Of a DNA stretch of 9,419 nt, positions 4,992 to 9,419 are shown piece by piece. The stretch is from Oscillospiraceae bacterium. Lineage in GTDB: Bacteria; Bacillota; Clostridia; Oscillospirales; Ruminococcaceae. Position 1 is the stretch's first letter; each line of letters opens with the position of its first letter. The notes under the pieces were generated by a model. It did no database searches and was not told the origin of the DNA. It saw only the letters and a program-made list of their open reading frames with translations. The DNA lies in the NCBI GenBank assembly GCA_014796735.1, contig JAAVIG010000076.1, positions 1 through 9,419 on the forward strand. Direction: 5' to 3'. Made by a program: the position numbers and the translations under genes.

Positions 4992-5627
4992 TTATTTTGT
5001 ACCGAAAATTCTGTCTCCGCCGTCGCCTATACCGGGCACGATATACAGATCCTCGTTAAGACCCATATCCAGCGCACCGCAATAAATGGCTACATCGGGG
5101 TGAGCGTCCTGAACAGCCTTTACGCCCTCGGGGCATGCAACGACAGTCATAAACTTTATGGAGTGCGCACCGCTTTCCTTGATCTTATCGATAGCCTTAA
5201 CGGCAGTCGCACCAGTACCGAGCATAAGATCCATTACGATAACATCGCGCTCTTTTATATCAAAAGGCAGCTTGCAGTAATAAACCTTTACGCTTCCGTC
5301 ATTGTGCTCATCGTCACGGCAGATGCCGATATGTCCTACCTTTGCCGCAGGAACAAGCTCAACCGCTCCTGTTACCATGCCGAGACCCGCTCTTAAGACA
5401 GGAACAAAAGCAACCTTTCTGCCCGAAATAATGTTGGTTTTAGCTATCGCAACGGGCGTTTGAACCTCTACCTGCTTTAAAGGCAGATCACGGGTCGCTT
5501 CGTAGGTCATAAGCATGCCTATTTCGGAAACCAATTCGCGGAATTCCTTTGAACCTGTGTTTTTATCTCTTAAAAGAGATACCTTGTGCTGTAAAAGGGG
5601 GTGATCAAGAATTTTCAACATGTCCAT
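4992..5627 (-). CDS. upp: Uracil phosphoribosyltransferase (211 aa)
   Basis: Cytoplasmic pyrimidine salvage enzyme that joins uracil to PRPP to give UMP and pyrophosphate. The length matches the usual 208-211 aa. Family segments seen in order are DHPLLQHKVSLLRD (8-21), FRELVSEIGMLMTYEATRDL (29-48), PVLRAGLGM (76-84), GHIGICRD (98-105), the PRPP loop MDLMLGTGATA (132-142) and the C-terminal uracil-binding GIGDGGDRIFGT (199-210). The PRPP loop differs from the common DPMLATGGSA at several positions but keeps Asp133, Thr138 and Gly139. The start lies five bases after the rpiB stop. Its GGAGG (5641-5645) lies within the end of rpiB, 13 bases from the ATG, so coupling to rpiB translation is likely. 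It is the last gene of the operon. Confidence 0.97.
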   Translation of the reverse strand: MDMLKILDHPLLQHKVSLLRDKNTGSKEFRELVSEIGMLMTYEATRDLPLKQVEVQTPVAIAKTNIISGRKVAFVPVLRAGLGMVTGAVELVPAAKVGHIGICRDDEHNDGSVKVYYCKLPFDIKERDVIVMDLMLGTGATAVKAIDKIKESGAHSIKFMTVVACPEGVKAVQDAHPDVAIYCGALDMGLNEDLYIVPGIGDGGDRIFGTK

Positions 5628-5632
5628 AGAAG

Positions 5633-6058
5633 TTATTTATCCTCCAGTTTTTTTATTTTTTCAACTCGAGCGGCATGGCGTCCGCCCTCAAATTCCGTGT
5701 TTAAAAATACATTCAAAAGCTCTTTCGCAAGACCCTGCCCGATAACACGACCGCCCATGCAGATAACATTTGCGTCGTTATGTAATCTTGTGTACTTGGC
5801 GGAAAAATAATCGGTACAGCAAGCGGCCCTTATGCCCTTGACCTTGTTGGCGGAAATAGAGATGCCTATTCCCGTACCGCAGACCAAAACGCCCCTTTCC
5901 GCTTCTCCCGATACAATTTTCTTGCAGACCGTCTCGGCAATATCGGGATAATCCTTTTCTTCTCCGCAGTCAAGATAATTATAACCCTTTTCCTTTAAAA
6001 AATCAATAAGGTGATTTTTTAATTCGGTTCCCGCACTGTCACTGCCTAAAACTATCAT
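5633..6058 (-). CDS. rpiB: Ribose-5-phosphate isomerase B (141 aa)
   Basis: Interconverts ribose 5-phosphate and ribulose 5-phosphate in the non-oxidative pentose phosphate pathway, so it can supply the ribose for PRPP used by upp. The RpiB/LacAB fold is clear: GSDSAG (residues 5-10), catalytic Cys60 and Thr62 in CGTGIGISISANKVKGIRAA, His93 in TRLHNDAN, and the C-terminal FEGGRHAARV (123-132). The usual SDHAG motif reads SDSAG here, so a His that contacts substrate in characterised RpiB enzymes is replaced by Ser7. Length is normal. An AAAGGA ribosome binding site precedes the start. It sits 22 bases after tsaB and five bases before upp; rpiB and upp also lie near one another in Bacillus subtilis. 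LacA/LacB-type isomerase is an alternative but less likely without lactose genes. Confidence 0.92.
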   Translation of the reverse strand: MIVLGSDSAGTELKNHLIDFLKEKGYNYLDCGEEKDYPDIAETVCKKIVSGEAERGVLVCGTGIGISISANKVKGIRAACCTDYFSAKYTRLHNDANVICMGGRVIGQGLAKELLNVFLNTEFEGGRHAARVEKIKKLEDK

Positions 6059-6080
6059 TTTCTTTTTTCCTTTCTTTGTT

Positions 6081-6779
6081 TTAAGTATTTAATTTTGCCA
6101 GCCGCTCTCTTTCCGCCTGCGGCAATCTTAAATATATCGGCAAAAGCTCTCTTGCCGAGGTCTGTTCGTATTCGGCGGAAGCAAGGCAAACGTTTTCCGC
6201 TTTTTGAAATCGTACCGCAAGAGGCGCCAACTCTGTTTTAACGTCTTTCAGCAGTTTAAACGCAAGCTCCGCGCCGTCTCCCACTAATATAATCCTTTTA
6301 TCCACATATTGCGCAAGCTCCGCCGCCAGATCATCGGCGGAAATTGCCCTGTCCGGTGTCAGTCTTTCGGGAATTCCCTTCCCTACCGAAAATAATGCGT
6401 TATAAAACTGATTGCACCGCGCGTCCATAACCACACACGCGATACCGTCAAATCCAACTAAGTTGTAAGCCAAAGCGTGAAGCGTTGAAACTCCCACACA
6501 GGGTATATCCAAAGCGTAAGACAAGCCTTTTACAGCCGCTACGCCTATCCTTATTCCCGTAAAGGAACCGGGTCCCGCGGTGACCGCTGCCAGTTCGACC
6601 TGTTTTAAATCTATTCCCACGCTTTTCATCATGGCTTCAACCATAGGAAGCAGGGTCTGCGAATGAGTTTGCTTGGTATTAACAAAGCTTTCGGCAATAA
6701 TAACGCTTTTTTCTTCTCTAACCTCGCATAAAGCACAGGAACCTGCAATAGCCGAGGCGTCTAAACCTAAAATCAACAT
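6081..6779 (-). CDS. tsaB: tRNA t6A biosynthesis protein TsaB (232 aa)
   Basis: TsaB is the inactive ASKHA-fold partner that scaffolds TsaD and TsaE in making N6-threonylcarbamoyladenosine at position 37 of ANN-decoding tRNAs. Signatures are the N-terminal LGLDASA (4-10), HSQTLLP (39-45), and the highly conserved AGPGSFTGIRIGVAAVKGLSYA (68-89). The protein ends with the usual ELLPIYLRLPQAERE stretch (211-225). Length is typical. AGGAAA lies just upstream of the ATG. It follows tsaE by nine bases, the standard order. The usual next genes in many Bacillota (rimI, tsaD) are absent, and rpiB follows instead. Confidence 0.95.
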   Translation of the reverse strand: MLILGLDASAIAGSCALCEVREEKSVIIAESFVNTKQTHSQTLLPMVEAMMKSVGIDLKQVELAAVTAGPGSFTGIRIGVAAVKGLSYALDIPCVGVSTLHALAYNLVGFDGIACVVMDARCNQFYNALFSVGKGIPERLTPDRAISADDLAAELAQYVDKRIILVGDGAELAFKLLKDVKTELAPLAVRFQKAENVCLASAEYEQTSARELLPIYLRLPQAERERLAKLNT

Positions 6780-6788
6780 ATTTGTTTC

Positions 6789-7214
6789 CTATTTTATTTT
6801 TTCAATAGTAATTTCGCGGCTTTCATCTCCGATTTTTCTTATCTCCACCTCATAAGCGGTATCAAAGTAATTGCATATATCGGGTACGTTTTCGCTCCAT
6901 TCAATGCACAATACGCCGTTACGGTCGAAATAATCAAAAAAACCTATCCCGTATAAATCCTCAAAGCCGGAAATTCTGAATAAATCAAAATGAAAAATAT
7001 TCGTTTCGCCGTAATATTCATTGATAAGCGCAAATGTAGGACTGGTTACTTCTTCGGTTATACCGAAGCTTTTTGCGATACCTTTGGTAAAGTAGGTCTT
7101 CCCTGCCCCCATTTCTCCCTTATACAGCACCGCGTCCCCTGCCTTTAAGCATTCCGCAAACTCCTCCGCAATATAAACGGTGTCGGAAACGCTGTTTGAA
7201 GTATATTTTTTCAT
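6789..7214 (-). CDS. tsaE: tRNA t6A biosynthesis ATPase TsaE (141 aa)
   Basis: P-loop ATPase that binds the TsaB-TsaD complex and drives turnover in t6A tRNA modification. The Walker A motif is GEMGAGKT (33-40). SPTF (58-61), HFDLFR (75-80) and CIEW (103-106) are the other family motifs. Length is normal. The start ATG overlaps the fhs stop by one base (TGATG), and there is no good ribosome binding site of its own. Translation is therefore probably coupled to fhs. Confidence 0.95.
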   Translation of the reverse strand: MKKYTSNSVSDTVYIAEEFAECLKAGDAVLYKGEMGAGKTYFTKGIAKSFGITEEVTSPTFALINEYYGETNIFHFDLFRISGFEDLYGIGFFDYFDRNGVLCIEWSENVPDICNYFDTAYEVEIRKIGDESREITIEKIK

Positions 7215-8893
7215 CAGAACAAGCCGCTTATATTGCCCATATCGTCAACATCAATGCTGTTTGCGGCAGGAACCTTGGGAAGTCCGGGCATTGTCATAAT
7301 GTCGCCCGCGTAGGCTACCACAAATCCTGCTCCGGACGAAAGCTTGACGTCGCGAATGGTAACGGTGAAGTTTTCGGGTTTACCCAACTTAGCGGGATCA
7401 TCGGAAAGCGAATACTGAGTTTTAGCCACACAAACAGGTGTTTCACCGTATCCGAGCGACTCGATCTCCTTGATCGCCTTTTCCGCCTGAGAAGTATAAG
7501 TAACTCCGTCGGAACGGTATATTTCCCGAGCAATAATATCAAGCTTTTCCTTTATAGAAAGCTTTTCATCGTACAACGGTTTGAAATCGGTCTGACAGCC
7601 CTCGCATTTATCTATTGTATCGATAACCGCCTGAGCCAATTCCTTTCCGCCCTCGCCGCCGTTTAAGAATACGTCGGAGAAAGCAACGGTAACGCCCATT
7701 TCCTTACAGAAGCTCTTGATATATTCGATCTCTGCGTCGGTGTCGGTGTAAAAATGATTGATAGCCACTACAACGGGAACGCCGTACTTGTGCATATTTT
7801 CAATATGAGTCTTTAAGTTTACGATTCCCTTTTGGAGAGCGTCAAGGTTCTCGGCGGTAAGCTCCGTTTTGGGAACTCCTCCGTTGTACTTAAGCGCGCG
7901 TATAGTAGCCACCAAAACGGTACAGCTTGGTTTAAGCCCTGCAAAACGGCACTTTATATCAAAAAACTTTTCCGCGCCCAGATCGGAACCGAAGCCCGCT
8001 TCCGTAACGGCGTAGTCTCCCAGTTTCATAGCAAGCTTAGTGGCTCTTATTGAGTTGCAGCCGTGGGCAATATTGGCAAAAGGGCCTCCGTGAACGATAG
8101 CGGGAGTATTTTCAAGAGTCTGCACCAGATTGGGATTTATAGCGGCCTTAAGCAAAGCGGTCATTGACCCTACCGCGTTCAGATCCTTGGCAAATACGGG
8201 CTTATTATCGTAGGTGTAAGCAACTAAAATGCTGCCCAATCTTTTCTTAAGATCCTTTAAATCAGCCGCCAGGCAAAGTATCGCCATTATTTCGGTAGCA
8301 ACGGTAATGCAGAAATGATCCTCGCGGGGAACGCCGTCTACCTTTGAACCAAGCCCTATAATACAGTTTCTGAGCGCTCTGTCATTCATGTCAAGACATC
8401 TTTTGAACTGTACACGGCGGGGATCGATATTAAGCGCGTTTCCCTGCTGAATATGATTGTCAAGCAAGGCGCAAAGCAGATTGTTTGCCGCGGTTATAGC
8501 GTGCATATCGCCTGTAAAATGCAGATTTATATCCTCCATAGGAACGACCTGAGCGTATCCGCCGCCTGCCGCGCCGCCCTTTATGCCGAAAACAGGACCC
8601 AAAGAAGGCTCGCGAAGTGCCAGAACAGCTTTTTTTCCAAGCTTATACATACCCTGCGCAAGTCCGATGCTGGTAGTGGTCTTTCCCTCTCCGGCAGGAG
8701 TAGGATTTATAGCGGTAACAAGTATCAGCTTTCCATCGGGCTTATCGGACAGTCTTTGTATACACTCCTCGGTGATTTTCGCCTTATAGTGACCGTAAGG
8801 CTCCAATTCGTCCTCGGTGATCCCAAGATCGGCGGCTATGTCCTTGATCTTCTTCATTTGTGCCTTTTGAGCGATTTCAATATCTGTCAGCAT
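7214..8893 (-). CDS. fhs: Formate-tetrahydrofolate ligase (559 aa)
   Basis: Joins formate to tetrahydrofolate using ATP, giving 10-formyl-THF for purines, fMet-tRNA and one-carbon metabolism; in acetogens it is part of the Wood-Ljungdahl methyl branch. The P-loop TPAGEGKTT spans 65-73. Signature 1 GIKGGAAGGGY is at 103-113 and signature 2 VATIRALKYNGG at 328-339. The length matches the family's roughly 556-560 aa. GGAGG (8901-8905) lies seven bases before the ATG. It is the first gene of the operon and overlaps tsaE by one base. Because this enzyme also serves non-acetogens, it does not by itself show acetogenesis. Confidence 0.98.
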   Translation of the reverse strand: MLTDIEIAQKAQMKKIKDIAADLGITEDELEPYGHYKAKITEECIQRLSDKPDGKLILVTAINPTPAGEGKTTTSIGLAQGMYKLGKKAVLALREPSLGPVFGIKGGAAGGGYAQVVPMEDINLHFTGDMHAITAANNLLCALLDNHIQQGNALNIDPRRVQFKRCLDMNDRALRNCIIGLGSKVDGVPREDHFCITVATEIMAILCLAADLKDLKKRLGSILVAYTYDNKPVFAKDLNAVGSMTALLKAAINPNLVQTLENTPAIVHGGPFANIAHGCNSIRATKLAMKLGDYAVTEAGFGSDLGAEKFFDIKCRFAGLKPSCTVLVATIRALKYNGGVPKTELTAENLDALQKGIVNLKTHIENMHKYGVPVVVAINHFYTDTDAEIEYIKSFCKEMGVTVAFSDVFLNGGEGGKELAQAVIDTIDKCEGCQTDFKPLYDEKLSIKEKLDIIAREIYRSDGVTYTSQAEKAIKEIESLGYGETPVCVAKTQYSLSDDPAKLGKPENFTVTIRDVKLSSGAGFVVAYAGDIMTMPGLPKVPAANSIDVDDMGNISGLF

Positions 8894-9006
8894 TACTTTC
8901 CTCCGTTATAATCCGTTTTCAAAGATAAGCTCTTGAAAACTGCAATAGCCCTGCCCCATAAAAACAAGCAGCAGGACTTGGCAGATTTTTTAATTTTTCT
9001 TTTATG
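8894..9006 (-). promoter_or_regulatory. fhs leader with two hairpins
   Basis: The predicted leader is about 107 bases. It can form a CCTGC/GCAGG stem and, nearer the gene, an 8-bp perfect stem GTTTTCAA/TTGAAAAC. Neither is followed by a U run, so no classic attenuator is seen. I looked for ZTP (pfl) and THF riboswitch cores, which often precede one-carbon genes, and did not find their conserved sequences. Confidence 0.4.
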
Positions 9007-9035
9007 ATTATACCATAAAAGAAAAAAAATAGCAA
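9007..9035 (-). promoter_or_regulatory. Promoter of the fhs-tsaE-tsaB-rpiB-upp operon
   Basis: On the minus strand, TTGCTA (9035-9030), 17 bases, TATAAT (9012-9007). The predicted start is near 9000. It lies directly downstream of the terminator of the preceding gene. Confidence 0.75.
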
Positions 9036-9054
9036 TATTTTTTCTATTTATTTT

Positions 9055-9086
9055 TAAAAAAAGGCCGCCGTCCGATGCGGCAGCCT
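9055..9086 (-). terminator. Terminator of the small membrane protein gene
   Basis: On the minus strand AGGC and GCCG arms pair across one mismatch (9086-9062), followed by a run of U (complement of 9055-9062). It starts seven bases past the stop codon and separates this gene from the fhs operon. Confidence 0.85.
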
Positions 9087-9092
9087 CGTTTA

Positions 9093-9386
9093 TCATTTAT
9101 TTTCCTTATCCATATTCTTTTTATCCTCTATTAAATTGCAAACAATCATCACCACCGGGAAAAGCAGTCCCGCAACTACCCAGACAATCCAAGCCTTGTA
9201 ATCATGCCAATCTCCCGTATAGCTTTGATAGTCCTCCAATAAAAAGGTCAAAATAAAATAAATTATAGTTGTCAGTATCCAATAGATAAAAAATACCCCG
9301 CTTTTAAGTCTGCTTTTCTTTTTTTTTTTTTTTGAGGGAATAGGCGCAATTTTTTTCATTTTTAGCGGCGTGCGCAATGAAAGCAT
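9093..9386 (-). CDS. Small two-helix membrane protein of unknown function (97 aa)
   Basis: I do not recognise a named family. A basic N-terminal segment contains six consecutive Lys (residues 19-24) encoded by a 15-base A run (9319-9333). Two hydrophobic helices follow, about 30-50 and 64-86, with a short Asp/Trp/Tyr-rich loop between them and a charged Lys/Glu/Asp tail. It is likely an integral membrane protein with both ends on the same side; the Lys-rich start suggests the cytoplasm. An in-frame stop at 9411-9413 limits the start to the ATG at 9386 or the one at 9359; neither has a clear ribosome binding site, so the start is uncertain. The terminator just after it supports a real transcript. 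Its promoter probably lies outside the window. Confidence 0.6.
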   Translation of the reverse strand: MLSLRTPLKMKKIAPIPSKKKKKKSRLKSGVFFIYWILTTIIYFILTFLLEDYQSYTGDWHDYKAWIVWVVAGLLFPVVMIVCNLIEDKKNMDKENK

Positions 9387-9419
9387 GAAAAAGCTGCTGT
9401 ATTTATGGGATTACTCAGA

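Noticed and set aside
8894..9006. ZTP (pfl) or THF riboswitch before fhs
   Set aside because: The conserved core sequences of these riboswitches are not present in the leader.
8893..9096. 67-aa minus-strand frame upstream of fhs
   Set aside because: It spans a terminator, the operon promoter and the fhs leader, so it is not a plausible gene.

Overview
The window looks like a piece of a Clostridia (Bacillota) chromosome, most likely an uncultivated gut member of the Oscillospirales/Ruminococcaceae group. This is inferred from AT-rich DNA, AGGAGG-type ribosome binding sites, consensus sigma-A promoters (TTGACA-N17-TATAAT), strong intrinsic terminators, a formate-tetrahydrofolate ligase, and a Lys-tailed membrane-anchored surface protein. 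The species cannot be named from this sequence alone.

Left part (1-1637): a small coiled-coil protein gene (80-367) has its own strong promoter and terminator. About 1.27 kb without a credible gene follows. It holds a possible structured RNA ending in a terminator (520-670), a GC-rich hairpin pair (685-727), and a striking nested inverted-repeat element (736-1288) whose two pairs of arms fold back on each other. A consensus promoter (1383-1411) and an inverted-repeat/hairpin region (1490-1573) come next, just upstream of the recombinase.

Middle part (1638-4236, plus strand): a Xer-type tyrosine recombinase with all six catalytic residues, then a separately promoted secreted protein. That protein has a signal peptide, three short Gly-Asn repeats, an unrecognised Trp/Tyr-rich domain, a low-complexity stalk and a C-terminal transmembrane anchor. 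Two terminators close the convergent junction, one serving each strand.

Right part (4241-9386, minus strand): a conserved housekeeping operon reads fhs, tsaE, tsaB, rpiB, upp. It is driven by a promoter at 9007-9035 and ended by a 16-bp-stem terminator at 4915-4961. It joins one-carbon metabolism (fhs), t6A tRNA modification (tsaE, tsaB), pentose phosphate interconversion (rpiB) and uracil salvage (upp). Immediately beyond the upp terminator lies an ANT(2'')/Lnu-like nucleotidyltransferase whose ribosome binding site is only seven bases past the terminator U-run, so readthrough or attenuation may control it. Upstream of fhs is a small two-helix membrane protein gene containing a 15-base homopolymer.

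The best candidates for something undescribed are the nested inverted-repeat element, the 520-670 RNA-like segment, and the unfamiliar surface protein beside the recombinase. I see no clear new defence or biosynthetic system.
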